A model generated the notes under the pieces. It did not search any database and had not been told where the DNA came from. It worked only from the letters and a program-made list of their open reading frames with translations. From positions 1-20,604 of the forward strand of contig PLWR01000412.1 of assembly GCA_003165615.1 (NCBI GenBank): a stretch of 20,604 bases of DNA. Reading direction: 5' to 3'. Of this stretch, positions 12,382 through 20,218 are shown one piece after another. Origin of the DNA: Acidobacteriota bacterium. GTDB lineage: Bacteria; Acidobacteriota; Terriglobia; UBA7540. Position 1 is the stretch's first letter, and every line of letters starts with the position of its first letter. Position numbers and translations under genes: made by a program.

Positions 12382-15300
12382 TCACCGCTTCGCTCGTCCA
12401 AGGGCGTCCGCAATTACGTCCATCTGCGCTCTGTTGAGCGGCTTCCGGGGTGGGTTGATTAGCCCAAGGTCTTGCCGATTGTCGTCCGCGAAGTGCGGGT
12501 TTCCATCATTATCCAGCACCACCATCGTAGCCCTGACAGGGGCTTTCGCTAAAAACTTGGTTGGTATCGGGGAAGCCTGTCCGCGTGACAAGTCCTTGAG
12601 ATGTGGCGTCACATCGTAGCGGATGTCCGGGCCGACACCCGACGTGATCGGTTTACCCCACCATAGGAACCCGTAGTCGTTGAACCGTTGCCGTCCGGTG
12701 CCGATGCCTTCGTACTTGCCTTCTTTCAAGCCCTTCACAAATCGGTTAACAATGTCGGGATTCAGCTTGCCCTTCTCGGCTAGGTCATTCAGCACTTCAA
12801 TCGCTGCATCCTGCGTCATGGCCGTCTTGTACGGGCGCGGCTCACGTACCGCGTCATAGATGTCCGAGACTGCAATCACTTGCGCTTCGAGCGGTGGATT
12901 CTTTGTGAATGCGGTATGGTGATTACCAACGATGTCGGCTAGGACGTTGTATTCCTTGCTTTTCCCGACGAGAGCCGCGCTGTCGGCTTCGTGCTTGGCC
13001 ATGATCTCGTACTCTGCCGGTGTGAGCTTGCCGGGTTTGTTCAATAGGTGCCAATACTCTTGATTGCCCTTGCCCACATCGTGCAGAATGGACGCGTCTT
13101 GAATGCGGGCCACAGCGCCCTCATCCAGCCCCATCTCCTGTGCCAGCTTGGTCGCCAGAGCCGTAACGCGCTGTGTATGACCAAGAGTGAATCTGTCCTT
13201 CGGAAGCTGTGCGCCATAGCCAAACTCCTTCCGCACGTCGTCAAAGATGGCGTTCTGGCGAAAGCGGGTGGTGTTCATTAACTCGTCAACGCCCTGTGCG
13301 GAGGGACGAGGCTGGGACGGGATGACGTTGTGCTTTTCGTGGAGTTGGTCGTACTCGGCTACTTTAGTCTCCTGTGGCTCCGAGGCCCTGCCGGGGAACT
13401 CAACGTCGAACCATGCGGTTTTCTCTTCTGGAGTCAGGACGGGCTTGGGAGCAACGACGGAGAACTTGCCGTTCTTCAACTGCACGACGCGGGCGTTGTC
13501 ATAGCCGGGTTGACCGACGTGTGAGTCGAGATGTGCTTGCGCGGCTTCTTTGTCGGAGAAATTCCCGAAGTGGTTGTTCTCACTAGCCGGAGCCGGAGCC
13601 GGAGCGGGCGCTGCGGCTGGCATCGTGCGCTCACCAGTTGACGTACCGATTGGCTCGTTAAAGACCAGACCAAGGCGACGAGCTTCGTCAATGCTCATAG
13701 CGCCAGCCGGAGCGGGCGCAGAAGGAGCCGAAGGAGCGCCGGGTGCGGTCGGTGCGGGCGGCACTCCAGCCGGAGCCGGTGCCGGTGTTTCTGGTGCAAG
13801 AGGCGCGGACGACTCAGGCGGGGCTGGTGTTGGAACCCCCGGATTCTCTGCCTGCACTTTCGCAACGGCCTTGCGAAGAACCTGATTCGGTGACGCCTTG
13901 AGAGAGTTCATCATGGCGACGATATCGCCGTTGCCGAAGACCGCTTCGAGAATCGGCCCGCTCATCATCCAGTGCGGCATTCCAAATAGGCCAAACCCGG
14001 ACGAAATCAGTGCGGCCTTGACAGCCGGTTTCACCGCCAACTTCGCTGTTCTTCCGAGGCTACGGTCAATGGCGGTGTCGAAGGCTGTCTTATTGACGGG
14101 ATTCTCCAGCAAACCCTTGACAATGTTTGTAGCCTCCAATTGGTCGTGCAAGTGGGCAGCGATTTCGTTTTGGCCCGCCTTGCCTGCCTTGCCGATTTCA
14201 TCATTTAACCTCTTGATCGTGGGGTTGAGCGTTTCTTGTATGAAGCGAGTCCGCTCGTCCAGAAATGGAGAACGCTCTTGGCCGGTCTTTGCGAGTTGGG
14301 CTTCGGTTTCCCTGATTGTGTTGGCGAACTGCGGCGCGACTGTTTTGAATGCTCCTTCGACACCTTCTTGGGGGATGATTATCTCTTTACCCGACGTTGG
14401 GTCGATGATGGTTCTCGCCTTCACCGAGTCCCCAATAGTCTTGGCAAAGGTCTCTGCCGAATCACTGACGACAACATTTTTCAACTTTGACAACGCGTCT
14501 GGAGCAACGGTGGCAGCGGTCGCCAGCTTCTCAGTTCCAATCTGCGCGTAGCGGGCAATGGCCCTATCCATTCCGGGCAAAATCGGTTTGGCTTCTCCCC
14601 GAATCGCGTGCTCGCCTCCGGCTGCGGCCAAAACGAGTTCTCCGGTCATAAGGGCAAGGATGTGCTCGCACTCATTCGCATCTCCCTTCGCCCATGCCTC
14701 TTTGAAAGCCGGAATGTTCTCCCACGCGGCGTACACCTGTGGCGCAGCGAATCCAGCACTTGCCAGACGCGGAATCACCTCTCCAGCAGCACCGGGGATG
14801 CGGCCTAGACCTCCTGATGCCACCAGCAGTCCGAGGCTATTCGGTGAAGTCATTCCGGTAGTCAACTCAGCCCCGGCACGGAAGTACGGGTGCTCGCGTT
14901 GTTCTTCTGGCGTCATCGTTTGGGTGACATCCATAATGGGTTTCTCAAACGGAGCGACTGTGGGGCCTCCAGTTGCGGCCTTGTATCGCGGGTCGATTTT
15001 TGCGGCTGCTTCCGGGTTGGAGTACGCGAGGTTCTGGCGAGCATTGGGCGTAGTGAGAATGCCCTTCTCTTCGCGCAAGAATTTGTCCCACCATGTTTCG
15101 CCGCCAGCGGGGTTTCCAATCAGGTCGCGGGCCATGCCTTGAATGAACTGGCTTTTCAAAACCGGGTCAACAACGCGAGAGAGAAAGTCCTTGTGGGTCT
15201 CGTTCGCGGGAGTAGACTCGGTGCCAAGCACCTTTTGTTTCGCGCTCTCGAAAGCTGACGACAACCAGCCAGAAGGCGAGTTGTCTTCGGGGACGGCGGG

Positions 15301-15507
15301 TTTCAGCGCGTCCTCGATTGGACGGGCCGTGCTCATATCAAACAATGGTTTTGCGGCTGGCGCGGCGGGTGCTGGCGACGGCGCGGCTTCTGGTGCCAGA
15401 CCGGGCGCGGGCAGGAGCGAAGACCCCGGCGTCTGTGTCGGGGTAAGGGCTTGCTCGATTGGGATTGCCTTGCTCATGTCGAACAGTGGTGTAGGTGTAT
15501 TGCTCAT
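12382..15507 (-). CDS. Large virion-type (ejection-like) protein with C-terminal HD-GYP-like phosphodiesterase domain
   Basis: The 1,041-aa product is modular. It begins with a duplicated 15-residue motif, PLFDMSxAxPIExAL (residues 7-21 and 54-68), separated by a Pro/Ala linker. A long helical middle has Gly/Ala-rich hydrophobic stretches (for example SGFGLFGMPHWMMSGP). A second Pro/Ala-rich linker leads to an HD domain at about 770-945. Metal ligands are all present: H777 (HTQRV), H809-D810 (ILHDVGK), H839 (KHEAD), H863-H864 (GNHH) and D882 (SDIYDA). The NKPGKLTPAEYEIMAKH and AVSDIYDAVREPRPYK blocks are those of HD-GYP proteins, but the GYP motif after HH is missing. The start at 15507 has GGAG; the frame extends to 15534 without one. 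The size and Pro/Ala N-terminus fit a podophage internal virion protein. Confidence 0.7.
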   Translation of the reverse strand: MSNTPTPLFDMSKAIPIEQALTPTQTPGSSLLPAPGLAPEAAPSPAPAAPAAKPLFDMSTARPIEDALKPAVPEDNSPSGWLSSAFESAKQKVLGTESTPANETHKDFLSRVVDPVLKSQFIQGMARDLIGNPAGGETWWDKFLREEKGILTTPNARQNLAYSNPEAAAKIDPRYKAATGGPTVAPFEKPIMDVTQTMTPEEQREHPYFRAGAELTTGMTSPNSLGLLVASGGLGRIPGAAGEVIPRLASAGFAAPQVYAAWENIPAFKEAWAKGDANECEHILALMTGELVLAAAGGEHAIRGEAKPILPGMDRAIARYAQIGTEKLATAATVAPDALSKLKNVVVSDSAETFAKTIGDSVKARTIIDPTSGKEIIIPQEGVEGAFKTVAPQFANTIRETEAQLAKTGQERSPFLDERTRFIQETLNPTIKRLNDEIGKAGKAGQNEIAAHLHDQLEATNIVKGLLENPVNKTAFDTAIDRSLGRTAKLAVKPAVKAALISSGFGLFGMPHWMMSGPILEAVFGNGDIVAMMNSLKASPNQVLRKAVAKVQAENPGVPTPAPPESSAPLAPETPAPAPAGVPPAPTAPGAPSAPSAPAPAGAMSIDEARRLGLVFNEPIGTSTGERTMPAAAPAPAPAPASENNHFGNFSDKEAAQAHLDSHVGQPGYDNARVVQLKNGKFSVVAPKPVLTPEEKTAWFDVEFPGRASEPQETKVAEYDQLHEKHNVIPSQPRPSAQGVDELMNTTRFRQNAIFDDVRKEFGYGAQLPKDRFTLGHTQRVTALATKLAQEMGLDEGAVARIQDASILHDVGKGNQEYWHLLNKPGKLTPAEYEIMAKHEADSAALVGKSKEYNVLADIVGNHHTAFTKNPPLEAQVIAVSDIYDAVREPRPYKTAMTQDAAIEVLNDLAEKGKLNPDIVNRFVKGLKEGKYEGIGTGRQRFNDYGFLWWGKPITSGVGPDIRYDVTPHLKDLSRGQASPIPTKFLAKAPVRATMVVLDNDGNPHFADDNRQDLGLINPPRKPLNRAQMDVIADALGRAKR

Positions 15508-15613
15508 GCGTTCTCCAGAACTTTCTTGAGACAAACTCCCGCGCCGGAACCGGAACCACCCGGAACCAGTGCGAGCGATGATGGACGGAGGTTGGCGCTG
15601 TGCGCCTATGGAA

Positions 15614-17839
15614 TTACTTCACTACTCCCAAGTCCACTGTGCCGGTGTCGTTGGTGAAGTGAGGCAGCTTGTCAGGGCCGTTCACTACCTTTGTCGCGCC
15701 AGAAGGGATGTTCATCTTTCCGGTGCTGATGCGCAGAAGATTGGTTTTGGATTCAGGCGAGATCATCGGGAAGTCGGGAATTGCCGCGCTTGGCTTCGCC
15801 GTCTGCCATTGGTTCTGCCATGCGTCCAACTTGCCCTTGAGCAGTTGCGCACCTTCCTGAACACGTTGCCGGTACGAAGCAACGGTATTGCCAGCGATAG
15901 CTCCCAAGATTCCGTCACGTTCGCTCTGCGTCATTTGCCCGTTGGTGACGGCCTTCGTCAACTCCATCGAGACGAGTTGTTTGTCCAGTTCGAGTTGCCG
16001 GTGCGTCTGGCTGAGAGGGTTGTTGATGTCCGCGATGTTGGAGTTCTGCGTGTGCGCCATCATAGTCGCCAAATGGTTGATGGCGGTGTTGTACGCGTTG
16101 ATCGAAGCCGATGTCTTGCCAGAAGTAAACTCCTGCCGCGTCTTGAAGTAGGCCATCGCCTTGCTTTGGTCGAAGTCCGGGTGATCGTCTGCAATGCGAG
16201 CCAGAACTTGCGCACCCTGCTTCGAACGGAGGTAGGAAGGCGACATTTCAATCCGCCCTTCGTAACCGGCCTGCGCAACGTTGGCAAGGGTATTCGCATC
16301 AAGTGGGTTGTCCGACAATGACCGCTGCAACGCACGGTCTTTCTCAGCTTGCTCCTTGGCCATCAACTGCGCGTTCATGTTTTCGGCTCGCGTCACAGCA
16401 GCGACAGCGCCAGACAACGTTTGTTCGTTGTTCACTTCTTCGATATAGCCCTGCGCCATCTTATTCCTGTTCAAATAGGTAAGGTTGCTAAGTTGAGTCA
16501 CGAAGGCCCGACGTTGTGCCGGAGACGGAACCGCAAGGTCGGGATTGCGTGACACCCGTTCTTGCTCTTGTTGGTAGGCCACGATGTCGTTATGAATCTT
16601 TTCCGCGTTTCCGGGGCCATAACCAAACTGTTCTACGTCGTCTGCCGCTTGTGATCCGGCAGGGCCAGCGGCTCTCAGCTTGGCGAGGTCGGAGGCCGGG
16701 TCTGTGAACTTCTGGTGCAGTTTCGAGAACTGCAAAAAGCTGTCCTGCACCCGATCATGCTCCGAGTCCGAAAGACCCGCCAGCAACTTGTCACGATCAA
16801 TTGGTTTGCCGTCTTGATCGACAAAGGGGAGGGGCGCTTTGCCAACTCGAAACGGGTTGTCGTCCAATTCGCTCTGCGTCTGGTGAACGAGGTTGTTTTG
16901 AGCGATGCCCCTCACCACATGATGGGCCAGAGCGACCATGTGCGCCTGTGCTCCGTTCGCAATTCCTTGCTGAGCGGCAGTCGCTTCACCAGCCGTCAAT
17001 TTGATGTTAGGAAGATCGTTGCCATAGAAAATCGAAAACTGGTTTCTTCCCTGCGAGTCTTGGCCAGTCGGCAAAGAAAAGACGTATGGATATTTTTCAT
17101 GTAGCTCCGCTATCTTTGCCAGTGTCTCGGTGCCAAGCACATTGGTCAACTCGCCCGCATCCCCGGACTTGCCAGAAGAAAGAAAGGCCCTCATGTCTTC
17201 TACCAAGGGTGCGGCGATGCCGGTGTTCTTGGCTTGAGTTGCGGCCTCATCGGCGGTGTGCTGTTTGTATGCTTGGTAGAGGGTGAGGTTGTTCTGGATG
17301 AATTGGTTTCGGCGGTTCGTTTCCTCCTGTTGCAGTTCGCCTTCTTTATTGAAGGCTGCGTTCGCAGCGCGGAACGCTCCACCGGGGCCACGGGAGTTGG
17401 CTAGGCCTGCGCTCATTCCGCCAATCACGTTTCCAATGCCCGTCATGACGCGCTGTCCGGTTGAGCGGTTGATCGTTTCAGGTGCGCCCGTCTGCGGGTT
17501 GATCGTGTTGACTTGTTTTGGCCCTGAGAGGTTGTCCAACATGATCGACAAAATCCCTCGCATGTGGTCTTTCACAGTCGGCTTCGGAGCTGGTGGTAGG
17601 GGCGCTTGCATTGATTGGTCGGGTTTGGCTCCGGCAGGCAGTCCGTAGGGCATCTTTAGAGCCGGGGGCTCTGGCGGTGGGCCAGACGGCACGCCGGGTG
17701 CGGCTGGAACCACGGAAGCCAGTGCTGCTGGTGCGGGCGTGGCTGAGCCAAGGGCGGCACCCGGACTGGTGTCGGGGTTTGTTAGCGTTACCGGAGTTGT
17801 CGGCGTCGCATCGGGATTGATCGTAGAAGGGTCGCTCAT
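15614..17839 (-). CDS. Large virion-type helical protein, 741 aa
   Basis: The N-terminal 80 residues are Pro/Ala/Thr-rich and probably disordered, followed by a long, almost fully helical body rich in Gln, Ala and Asn (for example NKEGELQQEETNRRNQFIQN). This is usual for internal or ejection proteins of podoviruses. No enzymatic motif is seen. The last 32 residues contain LPHFTNDTGTVDLGVVK, resembling NPHFADDNRQDLGLI near the end of the 1,041-aa neighbour, which suggests a shared C-terminal tag. The start at 17839 follows GAGGA. It lies between the 55-aa gene and the HD-domain gene in the leftward block. Confidence 0.65.
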   Translation of the reverse strand: MSDPSTINPDATPTTPVTLTNPDTSPGAALGSATPAPAALASVVPAAPGVPSGPPPEPPALKMPYGLPAGAKPDQSMQAPLPPAPKPTVKDHMRGILSIMLDNLSGPKQVNTINPQTGAPETINRSTGQRVMTGIGNVIGGMSAGLANSRGPGGAFRAANAAFNKEGELQQEETNRRNQFIQNNLTLYQAYKQHTADEAATQAKNTGIAAPLVEDMRAFLSSGKSGDAGELTNVLGTETLAKIAELHEKYPYVFSLPTGQDSQGRNQFSIFYGNDLPNIKLTAGEATAAQQGIANGAQAHMVALAHHVVRGIAQNNLVHQTQSELDDNPFRVGKAPLPFVDQDGKPIDRDKLLAGLSDSEHDRVQDSFLQFSKLHQKFTDPASDLAKLRAAGPAGSQAADDVEQFGYGPGNAEKIHNDIVAYQQEQERVSRNPDLAVPSPAQRRAFVTQLSNLTYLNRNKMAQGYIEEVNNEQTLSGAVAAVTRAENMNAQLMAKEQAEKDRALQRSLSDNPLDANTLANVAQAGYEGRIEMSPSYLRSKQGAQVLARIADDHPDFDQSKAMAYFKTRQEFTSGKTSASINAYNTAINHLATMMAHTQNSNIADINNPLSQTHRQLELDKQLVSMELTKAVTNGQMTQSERDGILGAIAGNTVASYRQRVQEGAQLLKGKLDAWQNQWQTAKPSAAIPDFPMISPESKTNLLRISTGKMNIPSGATKVVNGPDKLPHFTNDTGTVDLGVVK

Positions 17840-17861
17840 TGATTCCTCACTAAAGCTATGC

Positions 17862-17884
17862 TGGTTGTATACTGTACGGCGTGA
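17862..17884. promoter_or_regulatory. TGTATACTGTACGG element upstream of the 741-aa gene
   Basis: The 14-mer TGTATACTGTACGG (starting at about 17867) is repeated exactly at about 20057. A shorter TATACTGTA core is the -10 region of the promoter at 6522 (minus). It contains GTATAC and a GTAC dyad, so it could be an operator or promoter element. It falls in the 54-bp gap between the 55-aa and 741-aa genes. Its orientation here is opposite to the genes. Confidence 0.35.
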
Positions 17885-17893
17885 GTCCTTGGG

Positions 17894-18061
17894 TTATTCA
17901 AGTAGCCCAAGGCCACGTTTCAAGTCACGGATGGCTTGCGCCTTCTGTTCTTCGGCTGTTTGCGGCGCTGCCATCCAATCCGCAAGAGCGGCATCCGTCT
18001 CACTCTGCACGCGTTCCCAATTGATCGGCGCTGTTCCGGTGATTGTCAGATCGTTAGCCAC
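17894..18061 (-). CDS. Small virion-block protein, 55 aa (GTG start)
   Basis: A GTG at 18061 behind AGGGA overlaps the end of the 258-aa gene by 8 bases and opens a frame to TAA at 17894. The product (MANDLTITGTAPINWERVQS..., then QTAEEQKAQAIRDLKRGLGLL) is an acidic N-terminus followed by an amphipathic helix. It fills what would otherwise be a 215-bp gap in a compact operon, which supports it. The family is not recognised; small proteins here can be chaperones or assembly factors for the neighbours. Confidence 0.6.
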   Translation of the reverse strand: MANDLTITGTAPINWERVQSETDAALADWMAAPQTAEEQKAQAIRDLKRGLGLLE

Positions 18062-18830
18062 GATTCCCTCGCGCTGCGCGACGTTCTAGGGCTGCGTTGT
18101 AATTGAGAGCACAACGTTGGCCAGTTGCGACCATGCGGCGCATCATGGACATTGGCATAGCCTCAAACTCTGCGATAATCTGGTCATCCATGCGGCGCTC
18201 TGACTCCGCTTGCTGCGCTGCGCTGGCCTCTGGAGAGATCACAGGTGTAGGGGCGTCAATCCGTCTTGGACGTAGACGCGCTTCGGACTCGCGCTCCGCT
18301 TTCAATTGACCAATGGTTTTGCCCGACGGCTCGGCAATCAAGCTGTCTTCGACCAATGAATACGCCTTCTCCAACGCCTCAAGGCTCCACGGCACGCCCA
18401 TGTTGCGAATTGTATTTTCCAGCAACGCCTGATTGCGCGGGTCGCGGTAAAAGGCCGGATGGTTGCGCAGAAACTCTGCTGTGGCAGCTTGGCCGCCACG
18501 CGTGGCAATTTCTTTAGCGGCGTTGGGGTCAGTCGCGGCAATGCGCTGTTCCTCGCTGCGCAACGTGGTTGTTGAGGCTTTTGCGTACCGGGCCATCTGC
18601 GCAGCCAAATCACGGGCGGCATCCTGCGGGGTAGAACCTTTGCCGGTGACAATGACAATCTCGCCGTTCTCGTCCTGAATGTAATCATGCTCCTCGAATA
18701 GCTTAGGCTCTGGAGGTGGGTCGGGCAACCGGCAGATGCGCGGCCCCAGAGCGGAATTTCCTACGCGACCTTCCGGGGATGGTGTAGGCCGTGCGTTGGG
18801 ATAGCGATTGCCAAAGATGATGTCACTCAT
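18054..18830 (-). CDS. Hypothetical virion-block protein, 258 aa
   Basis: The product starts SDIIFGNRYPNARPTPSPEGRVG, with a Pro-rich N-terminus, then IQDENGEIVIVTGKGST, then a long helical body (AARDLAAQMARYAKASTTTLRSEE, FLRNHPAFYRDPRNQALLENTIRNMG) and a basic tail. The FLRNHPxFYxxPxN segment resembles a short helical motif seen in phage structural proteins, by memory only. The ATG follows the upstream TAA with no gap, and AAGGA lies about 9 bases before. It belongs to the same leftward block as the 741- and 1,041-aa proteins. Confidence 0.6.
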   Translation of the reverse strand: MSDIIFGNRYPNARPTPSPEGRVGNSALGPRICRLPDPPPEPKLFEEHDYIQDENGEIVIVTGKGSTPQDAARDLAAQMARYAKASTTTLRSEEQRIAATDPNAAKEIATRGGQAATAEFLRNHPAFYRDPRNQALLENTIRNMGVPWSLEALEKAYSLVEDSLIAEPSGKTIGQLKAERESEARLRPRRIDAPTPVISPEASAAQQAESERRMDDQIIAEFEAMPMSMMRRMVATGQRCALNYNAALERRAARGNRG

Positions 18831-19358
18831 TTAGATGTTTCCTTCGATTGAAATAGCTCCATCGCGGAGCAGGATTTGGTACAACTCAAAGAGGTTGTCG
18901 GAGCTAAAAACGAACGACGGGTCAACCCCATGCCTCGCTTGGAACGCAGCGAACAATGTCTCAGCGTTCTCTGGACTCTGCGGGAATGGCTTTCCCGCTC
19001 GACGCGCTGCTTGGATAAAAACAAGAATCTCCCGCCGAACATCATCCATGACGACGCGGGAAAGATAATCGGAGAAGTCGTTCTCAAGAGACAGACCAGT
19101 AGCCGACTCGAAAAGAGCACACCGAGTTTTGTACTTGTATAACTCGGCAGACGCGGCAATGTGCGCGGCCTTGATTTTGCGAATCATCGCGGACTGCGCA
19201 GCTTCGAGCGTCGGCCCGGTGGCGACAAACTTCGAGGGGAAGCCAACGGAAATTCCATCGACAACACAGCGGTAGCTCTCTACGAGTTTGATGGGTTTTC
19301 GAGACGCAGAAATAACGCGACTGTGGGGAGAGTAGATAGGTTGTGAGTGGGGATTCAT
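18831..19358 (-). CDS. Hypothetical virion-block protein, 175 aa
   Basis: The N-terminal third contains a strand-rich segment (YRCVVDGISVGFPSKFVATGPTLEAAQSAMIRKIKAA), followed by helices, including VVMDDVRREILVFIQAARRAGK and a C-terminal SDNLFELYQILLRDG. No domain is recognised. The ribosome binding site is weak (GGCGAG), but the upstream in-frame stop leaves only this ATG. The stop codon abuts the next start (TAA then ATG). It may be a small head-tail or ejection-complex component, by position only. Confidence 0.55.
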   Translation of the reverse strand: MNPHSQPIYSPHSRVISASRKPIKLVESYRCVVDGISVGFPSKFVATGPTLEAAQSAMIRKIKAAHIAASAELYKYKTRCALFESATGLSLENDFSDYLSRVVMDDVRREILVFIQAARRAGKPFPQSPENAETLFAAFQARHGVDPSFVFSSDNLFELYQILLRDGAISIEGNI

Positions 19359-19424
19359 TTGCTCGCCATTTCAGCTTTGCTGAGGAAGTCTTACGTCGCT
19401 CGGCATTTCGCCCTTTCAGCAAGT

Positions 19425-19471
19425 AATACTTCCTCCCAAGGACTTTTGTGAAACGTCGAGAAGTATTTTTT
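19425..19471 (+). terminator. Inverted repeat followed by a T-run
   Basis: AATACTTC (19425-19432) and GAAGTATT (19460-19467) can pair and the second arm runs into six Ts (19466-19471) on the plus strand. The loop is long (27 bases) and no plus-strand gene ends here, so it may instead be a processing or regulatory structure in the minus-strand transcript. Confidence 0.25.
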
Positions 19472-19892
19472 AGTTGTCTGCAAGGTCAGAAGAATCAGTG
19501 GTTTCTGGATACCCACCCACGGAGCCACATTCAACACCACCAAAGAAACCACCGCGCTCTGCGGGAGTGGGATTAAGCAGAAGGCTCTTGATGTCCTGAA
19601 AGATCATCCCGTATGCTCGCGTCTTTTCGATGGGAAGCTCCAATCCGGGCGGGTGGTTGGAGGCTGTGGGCTTCTGGTAGATGGGTTTGCCTCCAGTGCG
19701 CAGCCATGTGGTCATTACACTGTCGGCAAGGTCGTCATGGTCAAACCCTTTGATGTTCCGACGAGCCGTCCACTTTGGACTTCGGAATCGCTCGGCTACC
19801 ATAATTGTCAGCCGGTAAAGGTCTTCAAATGTCGTGATGGTCGTGGGGAGTTCGGAATAGGACTTCGGTCGCACTTTCGTACTCCAACGCAT
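19470..19892 (-). CDS. Hypothetical protein, 140 aa, faintly sigma-region-2-like
   Basis: The central part (TTFEDLYRLTIMVAERF, then FDHDDLADSVMTTWLRTGG and later RAYGMIFQDIKSLLL) loosely follows the helix-DDLxxxxxxxWLR-helix layout of sigma-70 region 2, but without a recognisable region 4. The similarity is weak and by eye. The ATG at 19892 has no ribosome binding site. The frame stays open upstream to a CTG at 19943 that sits 5 bases after a perfect GGAGG, which would give 157 aa. It is the first gene after the strong leftward promoter at 20002-20031. Confidence 0.5.
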   Translation of the reverse strand: MRWSTKVRPKSYSELPTTITTFEDLYRLTIMVAERFRSPKWTARRNIKGFDHDDLADSVMTTWLRTGGKPIYQKPTASNHPPGLELPIEKTRAYGMIFQDIKSLLLNPTPAERGGFFGGVECGSVGGYPETTDSSDLADN

Positions 19893-20001
19893 TTCGCGTG
19901 GTGATGCCAGCGAACAGGTCGCTGCCCTTCTTTCTGCGGTCAGGATTTCCTCCGAGCGCAGCCTACAAATAGAACGATCTCAACCTCAAATCTTGCAATC
20001 A

Positions 20002-20031
20002 AGTATATCACACAACATAATGCACAGTCAA
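20002..20031 (-). promoter_or_regulatory. Strong leftward sigma-70-type promoter
   Basis: On the minus strand TTGACT (plus 20026-20031) is followed after 18 bp by TATACT (plus 20002-20007) in an AT-rich stretch that contrasts with its surroundings. It is well placed to drive the virion-type block from 19892 leftward. Confidence 0.6.
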
Positions 20032-20033
20032 GC

Positions 20034-20218
20034 ATATAATTCATAGACGAGCATTCCTGTATACTGTACGGGTCAGATGGGGGGGGGCGTGGCCGGTACT
20101 TCCGTACCATTGTGATTCCATCGTGATAGGTTTACACAGGCATGGGTGACTTGTCCTTGCCCACCGTAGCGTTGGTTAAACCATGAAGACACACCCGGCC
20201 ATCTTCAAAAGGGAACTT
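20034..20218. other. Divergent control region with G9 run and hairpin
   Basis: This stretch separates the leftward block from the rightward secreted-protein gene. It has the TGTATACTGTACGG element at about 20057, a run of nine Gs (20079-20087) and a short GGTAC-TTCC-GTACC hairpin near 20096-20109. No gene is visible in it. Confidence 0.4.

Noticed and set aside
19084..19422. A 112-codon minus-strand frame starting with TTG after GGAGG
   Set aside because: It overlaps the 175-aa gene in another frame for most of its length and looks non-protein-like after the first 25 residues. The GGAGG is noted, but a real gene here is not supported.
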